A stretch of DNA of 16,198 bases, taken from an uncultured Mycoplasmatota bacterium (GTDB lineage: Bacteria > Bacillota_I > Bacilli_A > RF39 > UBA660). Both the position numbers and the translations under genes were made by a program. Under the pieces are notes generated by a model, which had not been told where the DNA came from, did not search any database, and worked only from the letters and a program-made list of their open reading frames with translations. Location: contig CANPBV010000029.1 of the NCBI GenBank assembly GCA_947572405.1, positions 1-16,198 of the forward strand, in the 5' to 3' direction. Positions 9,401 through 16,197 of the stretch are shown here, one piece after another. The first letter of the stretch is position 1, and every line of letters begins with the position of its first letter.

Positions 9401-10614
9401 TTGAAATAGGTAGATTATGTATGGAAAAACCGAAACTTCATTCAGACCTTGCAATATTATTTTCAATTGATAATTGCAAAAAAGGAATGATTGAATATTT
9501 ATCAGTTTTTGCACAAGGTCGTCTTCCTGAGTTAGCTGAAAAAATAGAAGACGGTGGTCAATATATTAATGTTGTTCGCCAGAAATTTGATGCGGATGCC
9601 GCTGCTTGGGTTTGGAAAAAAGAAACTGTTGATTCTAAAATTACGGAAGTGATATTGGAATATGAAGTGATTCTTGCTTCAACTCCTTATATCGGTAAAA
9701 CAAAAAAATTATCAGAAACTTTTGAACATTGGATTGAAAAATGTAAAAGACTTCGCTTTCCATTTGCAGCTGTCAAAAATGAAGTGGGAGAATTGCAGCA
9801 GTTCCTGTCCATGTTGCTTGATTTGATGAATAATGGTAGTTTGCATACAGATAAACTTCAATTATTTCTTTCGTATATTAAAAAGTATGGAGATAGTTTT
9901 ATTGCTTTTTGTGACAATCAACGTAAATTTTTTAGAGAAATATATGCAATTGAATTATCAGATTTCTCTGATATAGAAGTTGATGAGATTTTCTCTAAGT
10001 TGCCAATAGGAAGTTTTAAACTTGATAAAATTTTGTATCTAAATCAGTTGTTTTCTATAATTGAGGATTTGAAAAAGCAACTTGGATCACAAAAGTTGAG
10101 ACAATTATGGCAAGATAAAACTGGCACAGATTCTCCTAAAGATTGGTCAGAAAGGTATAGTATGCCAATCTTATGTATGCTGTCTGAATCACAATTGAGA
10201 GAATATATTAAAGTATTTGCCACGGTGAACCGTCCAACAGATATGAGATCGGTTGAAGAAGCTATAACTAAGTTGGAAAATGCGACATTTTTTAATATAC
10301 TTGCAGATTCCAATGAGCGTAATAATGCTTTCCGAGTACATATTATTGGACAATTGGTTACTATACTTTCTAATATTGAAGAAGTGAAGACATATTTAAG
10401 AAAATATATATCTGCTTCTCCTTATTATTGGATGACAAGTATTACGATTATTAAGCAAAAACTTAATAGCTTGGCAGAGAAAAAATACTCTGAAGGAGGT
10501 TATCAAAAGGCTTTCTCTAAAATTGACGAAATGAATGCAGATGAAGTTAAATCATATTTGAAAGATATGATTAAAAATAATATGACTGTAGGAATTGAAA
10601 TAATCAACAGCTGA
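6451..10614 (+). CDS. brxC: BrxC/PglY-like P-loop ATPase of the BREX system
   Basis: A 1387-aa ATPase, somewhat longer than the roughly 1200 aa usual for BrxC/PglY. The Walker A motif GSYGTGKS lies at 62-69, close to the N-terminus as in the family. Walker B is LIFIWDEF with D250 and E251. Around 367-397 there is the family-typical HPYSAYILKHIS segment followed by NQRSMFNFI, where R390 may act in trans as an arginine finger. The rest is a long, mainly helical region with no recognised enzyme motif. BrxC-type proteins are essential large ATPases in BREX, acting in the cytoplasm on DNA or in assembly with PglZ and the modification enzyme. The start codon follows the brxP stop by 2 bp without a Shine-Dalgarno sequence, indicating coupled translation. 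A 310-bp gap including a hairpin separates it from the favoured pglZ start. Frame and motifs are intact. Confidence 0.88.
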   Translation: MNKYSEYFDIDPDYFPAVNSDIIKKEPDLWKKFFPHDSFVKLITNVVNVLNRSSKLNIWVEGSYGTGKSHAVITLKKLLEANLEETEAYFDEYATLNSDLKKKFILAKQNGKIIVVHRYGSSSINSDNDLILAIQESIESALKDEGINNVGIDALKTSVIRYLSDPENKASFEIYVKGSYADLFGCDVDAIINNLQDFEGIALQELMRKIFKVANEKQIRAFSLDPKGLCNWIHHVIEENNLSGLIFIWDEFTEYLINNRNRLTGFQEIIELSQTDKFCFIPVTHKSEGLLEESIRNKTMGRFIKPTNQIELPENTAFQLMGAALKKKEILEDEWNEIVEDLQFRTCDSRRKIKNKVGIKDNELRGILPIHPYSAYILKHISASFNSNQRSMFNFIKNRIEDSDIKTFQWFIDNVGPESENPFLSVDFLWSYFYESDRDALTPNIRLILDNYSRLAGTLDNTEKRILKAVLLLQALAVKTNYAVEILLPNEENINMVFEGSDLENGEAARCAEKLVRDRVLFKKKIGRDNEIFAVLNGEFDSSQIDEKKKLFLNKRTTDIIELEQFNDVLEIPNMLKLRYRIDNATAFNLDLKFNQIQSKAESDNRHIYAIATFAKNPSEATTISRKIIDLYNRNIDSNVIVIDCSRTLFSDNKFDEWVDNSAQAAYYQGKDKSMATTYQNYANKIISDWKTNIGKGRIVICDVENPNGATLANLDSLIEELRHICLKRYRLGLEHMNVTSSLWLSTSLKLGVECGVNEKTRNLYNSPSNNTKLEVALAGAWKNENYWIKNPSTLISQIKIEVKELIERTLNEDGRISIMRIYELLQASPFAFLPCNLTAFIMGFILKEYVNGKYSWSDSLNRDELSVSKMQEMIEEVIKNDITPIPRYRDKYIVTMSKEEKAFVDATSSAFHIPKSMCSTIEQARDNIRSKMKHLIFPIWTLDRILDSVNINTEEDFVSHVIKLYCDLANNINSVKSDNEIAIEIGRLCMEKPKLHSDLAILFSIDNCKKGMIEYLSVFAQGRLPELAEKIEDGGQYINVVRQKFDADAAAWVWKKETVDSKITEVILEYEVILASTPYIGKTKKLSETFEHWIEKCKRLRFPFAAVKNEVGELQQFLSMLLDLMNNGSLHTDKLQLFLSYIKKYGDSFIAFCDNQRKFFREIYAIELSDFSDIEVDEIFSKLPIGSFKLDKILYLNQLFSIIEDLKKQLGSQKLRQLWQDKTGTDSPKDWSERYSMPILCMLSESQLREYIKVFATVNRPTDMRSVEEAITKLENATFFNILADSNERNNAFRVHIIGQLVTILSNIEEVKTYLRKYISASPYYWMTSITIIKQKLNSLAEKKYSEGGYQKAFSKIDEMNADEVKSYLKDMIKNNMTVGIEIINS

Positions 10615-10924
10615 TTGTTAGTGATAGTGAAATTTTTAGTTTTATTATCAGCAAAATAAATTGTTGATGTTTATCATATATCTATAATGAATGATTTTGG
10701 AGTTAGGAAAAGGAAGTGTACTTGTTATACTGCTAATTCCTTGCTCCAAAAGCATTAAAATATACAGAGGAAAACGTTGTTTGATAAACTTTAACAAGTC
10801 GTTTTTGAATGTTTTGCAGATGTCAATTGAGGTATTAAAATTTAGATAATTGCAAAATTCTCAAAAAAATGAAATTTTAATACATGAAATAGGGTTAGGT
10901 AATTCATATTTATATAAATTGGTT
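10615..10924 (+). other. Gap between brxC and pglZ (holds a hairpin, possible internal promoter)
   Basis: This is the only sizeable gap inside the operon. It contains the hairpin at 10691-10755. It also has a weak promoter-like arrangement, TTG near 10814 with 19 nt spacing to TAAAATTT near 10834, which departs from the Bacteroidota -7 consensus at two positions. A 23-codon reading frame starting at 10687 overlaps the hairpin and has no sign of being real. The frame upstream of the TTG at 10850 is closed by TAA at 10847-10849. Confidence 0.5.
10691..10755 (+). repeat. Long stem-loop in the brxC-pglZ gap
   Basis: TTTTGGAG (10695-10702) pairs with CTCCAAAA (10744-10751). The stem extends by ATG 10691-10693 with CAT 10753-10755 past one mismatch, continues with GGAA 10706-10709 and TTCC 10737-10740, and is capped by AGTGTA 10715-10720 with TATACT 10726-10731 (one G-U) around a 5-nt loop. 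No T-tract follows, so it is not a standard intrinsic terminator. It could be an RNA processing or stability element that uncouples brxC from pglZ. Confidence 0.6.
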
Positions 10925-13207
10925 ATGACTTTAGAACAAGTTAAAATAAAGATTGAAAAATATCTTAATTCTACAGATATTATGCCGCGTATTGTTAATG
11001 TTTCAAAGGCAGACGATCTTGTTGAACTTAAAAATTATTTTGAAATTGGGAATATAAAATTTATTGATATGGGAGATTTTGCGTCAGTGGATTCTATGCC
11101 ATTATTTGATAAATTACTTAATTCAATTTCCAAAAATAAAGATATTACTTTTTTATATGGAATATCTACGTTTCTGAAATTATTAGGAAGTGACATTATG
11201 AATTTGATGTTGCGAAATATATTGGAAATCGTACCACAAAATAAAGTAATAATTATTTTGGTTGCATGTGATCAATATATTAAGTTGCAAGATCCTCGGA
11301 TTGTTGATCGGGGAGCTTATATTGCGATGTGTGATGATTGCAAACCGATAAAATTGACATTAATTAATAAGTCTTTAGCTAAGTTTTATGAAACTAATAC
11401 TTATGGAATAAATCAAATATCTAAATTGATTGAACTGATTGGATTAAATGAAATTTTAATTGAAACAAAACACAAGCGACATGAATTTCCTGATAGTATT
11501 TTTGAAATTCATGAACGAAATTCTGCTTATGAAGGAGTTGTAAAATTAGATTCACGTTTTGCGACATTACGGATTGATGAAGAAAATGATGCATTTTGGG
11601 GAAATATTCTTGAAGATATTTCAGAAAGAGGATGGGATGATATTATTAATATGAAATTTGGAGGTAAACAGAATTTACACCTGTGGGTTAGAGATTTTGC
11701 AAATGCTGAAAAATATGAGAAATGGGTATTTTTTCTAGCGATAAAAACTTTTGGTATTTCGTCCAATGATTATTTATCATATGTTGTGGAGAAGTCCAAA
11801 AGTGTAGAGGATTTTACAAAGTTAATATTTAATGCTATTCTTGATTTTGATATTAAGGATAGAATGTTATTTAATAATTTGTATTGTCAACGTAAGTCCA
11901 TATTGAAGAATTTTTCTAATTATACAGAGGAAATTGTGGATTTTTGTAAAAGATTATATTCTAAAAAGGATAATGCATTATTCTATCTTACGGATAATAG
12001 CATGATTGAAAAGGAATATATATTTGAGCATATTGCCATAAACTCAAGAGTCTTATCAAGAGAAAGATTGATTGATATTTTAAATTTGATTTATCCGGAT
12101 TTAAAAGCATATATGCAGAAATATAATTTTAATAATTGTTTGTTAGATGAATATTTTTTAAATTATAAGTATTTGAAAATAATTAATTTGATTAGTGAAT
12201 CTCATAAGAATATCGTTGACAAACAAGCAATTGAACGAGATTATAATGCTTGCTTGAACCCACGTTCTTTTTTTGTTAATTCATTAAATTTTTCAAAAGC
12301 AATTACTTTTTTTGTTGATGCAATGGGTGTAGAATACTTGAGTTTTATTCAAGTAAAATGCGCACAATTGGGATTAAATTTAAAAATTAATGTTGCAAGA
12401 TGCGAACTGCCTTCATTGACATGTTTCAATAAAGATTTTAAAGAAATTTTTAAGCAACATGGTGTTGATGTATTGGATATTAAGGATCTCGATGAACTAA
12501 AACATGGAGGTGTTAATAGATTTGATTATACAAAAAATAAACTTCCAATACATTTGATATCTGAATTGGATTTAATTGAAAATATGCTTAAACAAGTTGT
12601 TGTTTATCTGAGTAATCCGAATATTGAAAGAGTGTTTTTAATTTCGGATCATGGTTCTAGTCGGCTTGCTGTAATAAATGAGAGTGAAAATACAATTGAA
12701 ATGGTAGAAAAAGGAATACATTCGGGTAGATGTTGTTTAATGACAGATTCAGATGAAATCCCTAAATTTGCAACATCCGAAAATGGTTATTGGTGTCTTG
12801 CTAATTATGACAGATTTAAAGGAGGTAGGAAAGCTTGTGTAGAAGTTCATGGAGGTGCCACATTAGAAGAAGTGGCAATTCCAATAATAGAAGTAACTAA
12901 GAAAAATAAAAAAATTGAATGTAATATACTGGATGGCTATGAGACTATATTTATTAGTTTTAAGAAAAAAGCAGAGATAAAACTTTTTATTTCTACTTTG
13001 TCTGAACAGTATCGTATTTTAATCAATGGTAAATTTTATTCTGCAAAATTATCTGATGTGAAATATCATTATGATTTTGTAATCCCAGATATAAAAAAAT
13101 CAGGGAATTATCTTTTTGATCTATATGATGGCGATAATATTGTAGTTTGCGGATTATCGTTTATAGTAAAAAAAGAGGGTTCTAATGAAAGAAATTTATT
13201 CGCTTAA
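10925..13207 (+). CDS. pglZ: PglZ-family alkaline-phosphatase-fold protein of type 4 BREX
   Basis: The core BREX protein of the alkaline phosphatase superfamily. With the ATG at 10925 it is 760 aa. The signature residues appear in order: FFVDAMG with D465, LISDHG with D575 and H576, and EVHGGATLEE with H642, as expected for metal ligands of the superfamily. The N-terminal 300 or so residues contain a beta/alpha segment (DITFLYGISTFL) typical of PglZ proteins from this BREX class; the C-terminal ~100 residues look like a beta domain. The frame can be extended to a TTG at 10850 (785 aa). I prefer ATG 10925 because TTG starts are uncommon, a stop lies immediately before it, and MTLEQVKIKIEKYL reads as a natural N-terminus. 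PglZ is essential for BREX defence, but its substrate is unknown. brxL begins 16 bp after its stop. Confidence 0.87.
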   Translation: MTLEQVKIKIEKYLNSTDIMPRIVNVSKADDLVELKNYFEIGNIKFIDMGDFASVDSMPLFDKLLNSISKNKDITFLYGISTFLKLLGSDIMNLMLRNILEIVPQNKVIIILVACDQYIKLQDPRIVDRGAYIAMCDDCKPIKLTLINKSLAKFYETNTYGINQISKLIELIGLNEILIETKHKRHEFPDSIFEIHERNSAYEGVVKLDSRFATLRIDEENDAFWGNILEDISERGWDDIINMKFGGKQNLHLWVRDFANAEKYEKWVFFLAIKTFGISSNDYLSYVVEKSKSVEDFTKLIFNAILDFDIKDRMLFNNLYCQRKSILKNFSNYTEEIVDFCKRLYSKKDNALFYLTDNSMIEKEYIFEHIAINSRVLSRERLIDILNLIYPDLKAYMQKYNFNNCLLDEYFLNYKYLKIINLISESHKNIVDKQAIERDYNACLNPRSFFVNSLNFSKAITFFVDAMGVEYLSFIQVKCAQLGLNLKINVARCELPSLTCFNKDFKEIFKQHGVDVLDIKDLDELKHGGVNRFDYTKNKLPIHLISELDLIENMLKQVVVYLSNPNIERVFLISDHGSSRLAVINESENTIEMVEKGIHSGRCCLMTDSDEIPKFATSENGYWCLANYDRFKGGRKACVEVHGGATLEEVAIPIIEVTKKNKKIECNILDGYETIFISFKKKAEIKLFISTLSEQYRILINGKFYSAKLSDVKYHYDFVIPDIKKSGNYLFDLYDGDNIVVCGLSFIVKKEGSNERNLFA

Positions 13208-13223
13208 TTTGAATTAAAATAGT

Positions 13224-14657
13224 ATGGAATCTAAAATTAGAGAATATTTTGATGATATGGTAGTCTATAAAGATTTACAGAAATGTAATTTCTTTAAAGA
13301 TTTAAGTTTGCCATCATTCCTTCGTGATTGGCTCCTTAAAATGTTTGAGGACGAGGATGGTAATTTTGATATGGATGAGCTAACTCAGTTTATTCATGAG
13401 TATATACCTTCAAAGAATGAGTGGATTAATATAAAAAACAGAATTATTCTTGAAGGAGAAAAAGTTAAATTGCTAACAAGAATATCAATAGATATTAGTA
13501 TAAAAAATCAAGAAGTAAACTTTGCATTGCCAGATTTTGGCATTACAACAAAAGATACATTGATAGAAGATTTTATCTGGAATCGATACAAAGATGATTT
13601 AGTAAAAGCCAAAGAATCTTGGGGTGTCGTGGAATTGGGTTATAGATATCCGGAAGATAAAATACCAGGAAAAATTAAGCTTGTTAGTTTTAAAAATTTT
13701 TGTCCGTATGATATTGACTTGGAATTTTTCAAGGATGTTCGTAATGAATTTAATGTTCATGAATGGATTGATTTATTATTGGGTGCAATTGATTATAATG
13801 CTAAAGGTTATGACAATGAAGAGCAAAAATTAGCAATGATAAAACGTCTTCTTACATTTGTTGAAAAAAGATTGAATCTTATAGAACTGGCACCTAAAGG
13901 TACAGGAAAGTCTTATCTATTTGGAAATCTAAGTAGATATGGGTATTTATCAGCAGGTAAAACAACAAGAGCAAAGTTATTTTATGACATTGCTCGAAGG
14001 GAAGAAGGTCTGGTGTTTTATCATGATTTTATTGCCTTTGACGAAGTGCAGAAAATAGAATTTGATAATCCAAAAGAAATGACTTTAACTTTACAAGGGT
14101 ATATGGAGCAAGGAACCATTAAAATTGGGGATAAAAATGATGTTGCTGATGCTGGTTTTATTATGCTTGGTAATATACCTCAAGAAAATATGGATGAATA
14201 TTCCTGTATGTTTGAATCTCTTCCTGAAGTATTTAGAGAAAGTGCATTGATTGATCGTATTCATGGTTTTATTAAGGGTTGGGAAATACCAAGAATGAAC
14301 GAAGGTCTTAAAATATGTGGGTGGGCATTAAATTCAGAATATTTCACTACAATTATGCATTTGCTTAGAAATGATACCTCTTATAGGGTTATTGTGGATG
14401 AGTTATTGGAATATGAAATGAATGGTGCTGATACTAGGGATACTGAGGCAATAAAAAGAATAACAACGGCTTATATGAAACTTCTATTCCCAAATGTAAG
14501 AAGCGTAAGAGATATTAGTCATCGAGATTTTATGAAATATTGTCTGAGACCAGCAGTGAAAATGAGAGAGATTATTGTTAAACAATTAGGTATGATTGAT
14601 TCGCAATATAAGGGAAAGAGTTTGCCGAAATTTTTAATTAGAAATGACTATGAGTAG
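13224..14657 (+). CDS. brxL: BrxL-like AAA+ ATPase, short form without a Lon protease domain
   Basis: A 477-aa protein with a BrxL-type N-terminal region (about 1-200) followed by an AAA+ ATPase core. Walker A is PKGTGKS at 224-230, Walker B is FIAFDEVQ with D273 and E274, sensor-1-like N317 sits in LGNIPQ, and candidate arginine-finger residues R338 and R345 lie in RESALIDRIHGF. Family BrxL proteins bind DNA and form ring assemblies. Many versions near 650-700 aa carry a C-terminal Lon-like domain. This one stops shortly after the AAA+ lid (last residues ...LPKFLIRNDYE), with no Ser-Lys protease region. The frame is uninterrupted and the next gene overlaps the stop, so this looks like a natural short class rather than a truncation. 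It is the last of the four canonical type 4 BREX genes. Confidence 0.85.
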   Translation: MESKIREYFDDMVVYKDLQKCNFFKDLSLPSFLRDWLLKMFEDEDGNFDMDELTQFIHEYIPSKNEWINIKNRIILEGEKVKLLTRISIDISIKNQEVNFALPDFGITTKDTLIEDFIWNRYKDDLVKAKESWGVVELGYRYPEDKIPGKIKLVSFKNFCPYDIDLEFFKDVRNEFNVHEWIDLLLGAIDYNAKGYDNEEQKLAMIKRLLTFVEKRLNLIELAPKGTGKSYLFGNLSRYGYLSAGKTTRAKLFYDIARREEGLVFYHDFIAFDEVQKIEFDNPKEMTLTLQGYMEQGTIKIGDKNDVADAGFIMLGNIPQENMDEYSCMFESLPEVFRESALIDRIHGFIKGWEIPRMNEGLKICGWALNSEYFTTIMHLLRNDTSYRVIVDELLEYEMNGADTRDTEAIKRITTAYMKLLFPNVRSVRDISHRDFMKYCLRPAVKMREIIVKQLGMIDSQYKGKSLPKFLIRNDYE

Positions 14658-14853
14658 AAAGGTTAACTGCATAATGTGCGGAAAGAAGTCTTTGGATAAA
14701 GATACTATTGGAATAAATAAAAAGTTGTTAGGTGAAAATATTGATACATTCTTTTGTTTGGAATGTTTGGCTATTTATCTTGAATGCTCCATATCTGATA
14801 TTCAGGATAAAATAGAAGAGTTTAAGGAGTCCGGTTGTAAATTTTTTTCGTGA
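14650..14853 (+). CDS. Small zinc-ribbon protein coupled to the cysteine desulfurase
   Basis: A 67-aa protein (69 aa if the in-frame ATG at 14644 is used) with two CxxC knuckles: CIMC near the N-terminus and CLEC about 25 residues later, the arrangement of a single zinc ribbon. The C-terminal third (SDIQDKIEEFKESGC) is helical and ends with another Cys. It begins inside the end of brxL and its TGA overlaps the ATG of the desulfurase (TGATG at 14851-14855), so all three are translated in tandem. I recall similar small proteins beside cysteine desulfurase genes but know of no established function. From its position it may be an adaptor or sulfur acceptor between the desulfurase and BrxP; a structural zinc protein or regulator is equally possible. 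Confidence 0.75.
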   Translation: MSRKVNCIMCGKKSLDKDTIGINKKLLGENIDTFFCLECLAIYLECSISDIQDKIEEFKESGCKFFS

Positions 14854-16001
14854 TGGTAAAAAAATATATATATGCTGATAATGCTGCAACTTCAAAATTA
14901 AGTGAGGCAGCATTGGATGCTATGCTTCCTTTCTATAAAGATATATATGCAAATCCATCTCAATTATATTCTTTTTCAAGAGAAGCAAAAAAAGCAGTTA
15001 ATGTATCAAGGGAAATTATTGCAGAATGTATTGGAGCAAAGACGGAGGAAATTATTTTTACTTCTGGTGGAACAGAAAGTGATAATTTTGTAATTAAAAA
15101 TGCAATATTTCAAAATTGGGATGTAGTTACTTCAATGATTGAGCATAATGCAATTTTAAAGCCATGTGAACAAGTTAAATCTTTAGGTGGGAGTGTACAT
15201 TTCCTTAATGTTGATAAAAATGGAATTGTTGATGTTTCAAATATTTTGAATAAAATTCAAAATATGCATGGGATAATGTCAATTATGATGGTTAATAATG
15301 AAATTGGTACTTTACAACCAATTGAAAGTTTAATAAAATTTGCACACGATAATAACTTGATATTTCATACTGATGCAGTTCAAGCTGTAGGGCATACTCA
15401 TATTGATGTTAAAACTTTGGATATAGATTTATTATCAGCATCTGCTCACAAATTTAATGGACCAAAAGGAGTTGGTTTTTTATATAAGAAAAGATCAGTA
15501 AGTCTTTATCCTCTATTAAATGGAGGAGGTCAAGAATTAGGAAATAGAGCCGGGACAGAAAATGTTCCTGCTGTTGTTGGGATGGCTATTGCATTGAAAG
15601 AAAATGTTGACAATCTTTTGAATACACAGATAAAATTAAAAAAAATAGAGTGTATTTTATTGGATAGCCTTTTAAAAAAAGGTGTTAATTTTATAAGAAA
15701 TGGAATTAATCATTTGCCTGGATTTCTCAGCTTGTCATTTCCTGGATTTAGTGGTGAACAGATTCTTCACCGATTAGATTTAAAGAAAATAATTGTTTCT
15801 ACGGGATCTGCTTGTGATAGTAATAATACTCAGATTTCTCATGTATTAAAGGCTATTGGTTTAGATGATGATGTTGCAAAAGGAACAATTAGAATTACTT
15901 TAGGAAGGGAAAACTCTGAACAGGACGCAATTGAAATTGCAAATTCAATTTCATCGATATTAAAAAATATGAGTATAGAGAAATATAACAATAGAAGTTA
16001 A
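14853..16001 (+). CDS. NifS/IscS-type cysteine desulfurase (DndA-like role)
   Basis: A 382-aa PLP-dependent enzyme of normal family length. It converts cysteine to alanine and holds the sulfur as an enzyme persulfide. The start is typical (YADNAATS), the PLP lysine lies in SASAHKFNGPKG (H199, K200), and the catalytic Cys is C321 in VSTGSACDS on the mobile loop. TSGGTESDN and NEIGTLQPI are further family signatures, as is NRAGTEN. A GTG at 14850 could add one residue; ATG 14853 is preferred because it overlaps the previous stop. In Dnd systems a desulfurase of this type (DndA or a host IscS) supplies sulfur to DndC. Here the DndC-related partner is BrxP upstream, so a dedicated sulfur supply is the likely role. 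Fe-S cluster assembly for BrxP is an alternative or additional job. No IscU or other Fe-S assembly gene is adjacent. Confidence 0.9.
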   Translation: MVKKYIYADNAATSKLSEAALDAMLPFYKDIYANPSQLYSFSREAKKAVNVSREIIAECIGAKTEEIIFTSGGTESDNFVIKNAIFQNWDVVTSMIEHNAILKPCEQVKSLGGSVHFLNVDKNGIVDVSNILNKIQNMHGIMSIMMVNNEIGTLQPIESLIKFAHDNNLIFHTDAVQAVGHTHIDVKTLDIDLLSASAHKFNGPKGVGFLYKKRSVSLYPLLNGGGQELGNRAGTENVPAVVGMAIALKENVDNLLNTQIKLKKIECILLDSLLKKGVNFIRNGINHLPGFLSLSFPGFSGEQILHRLDLKKIIVSTGSACDSNNTQISHVLKAIGLDDDVAKGTIRITLGRENSEQDAIEIANSISSILKNMSIEKYNNRS

Positions 16002-16018
16002 TTTCTCTTGATAAGAAA

Positions 16019-16127
16019 TAAGCATTAACAAAAGTTCTTTTTATAGGTTGAAGATTGTTGTAATATTAGACTATAACAAATTATTCCAAACGACAACTTA
16101 TAAAATGCCTACTTTTGTTAATGCTTA
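16019..16127. repeat. Perfect 17-bp inverted repeat enclosing nested stems after the operon
   Basis: The 17 bases at 16019-16035 are the exact reverse complement of 16111-16127. Inside, 16041-16050 pairs with 16094-16103 (10 bp, one G-U) and 16055-16062 pairs with 16072-16079 (8 bp, one G-U) around a 9-nt loop. The whole 109-bp element therefore folds as one long interrupted hairpin on either strand. It could be the 3' end structure of the operon transcript, a small ncRNA, a MITE-like remnant or a mobile-element end. It encodes nothing recognisable. Confidence 0.65.
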
Positions 16128-16139
16128 ATTTTAAAGATT
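16118..16139 (+). repeat. Right boundary copy of short island-edge repeats
   Basis: TTAATGCTTAA (16118-16128, the reverse complement of 84-94) is followed by TTAAAGATT (16131-16139, identical to 91-99). G+C-rich sequence resumes immediately afterwards. Together with the left copy this may mark the end of the acquired segment. Confidence 0.35.
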
Positions 16140-16149
16140 TAGGGAAGGG

Positions 16150-16197
16150 TTATCGGCTGAAGAGGGAGGAGGGGAGCGGACGGCAATTGTAGCCGGA
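16150..16197 (-). CDS. Possible C-terminal end of a convergent flanking gene (partial)
   Basis: On the minus strand one frame is open from the window edge to a TAA at 16150-16152, giving about 15 residues ending LPSSLFSR with G+C-rich third positions such as TCC, GGC, TAC and CTC. The composition matches the left flank rather than the island, which is compatible with the native chromosome. At this length it cannot be distinguished from a chance frame, and other frames are also open. Confidence 0.2.
   Translation of the reverse strand, partial: SGYNCRPLPSSLFSR

Noticed and set aside
10691..10755. Integron attC-like recombination site
   Set aside because: The GTTAGGA at 10702-10708 lacks the final pyrimidine of the R' box and no complementary RYYYAAC lies on the opposite arm.
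10687..10758. 23-codon mini-ORF in the brxC-pglZ gap
   Set aside because: It coincides with the hairpin arms and has no ribosome-binding or conservation evidence.
765..15093. Short minus-strand and alternative-frame reading frames (for example 8916-9236, 10044-10313, 11527-11766, 13624-13833)
   Set aside because: Each sits wholly or almost wholly inside a well-supported large gene and has no recognisable motif.
4118..16001. A classical Dnd or Ssp phosphorothioation locus
   Set aside because: A DndC-like protein and a desulfurase are present, but no DndB, DndD, DndE, DndFGH or SspB/E partner is seen. PglZ, BrxC and BrxL identify BREX type 4 instead.
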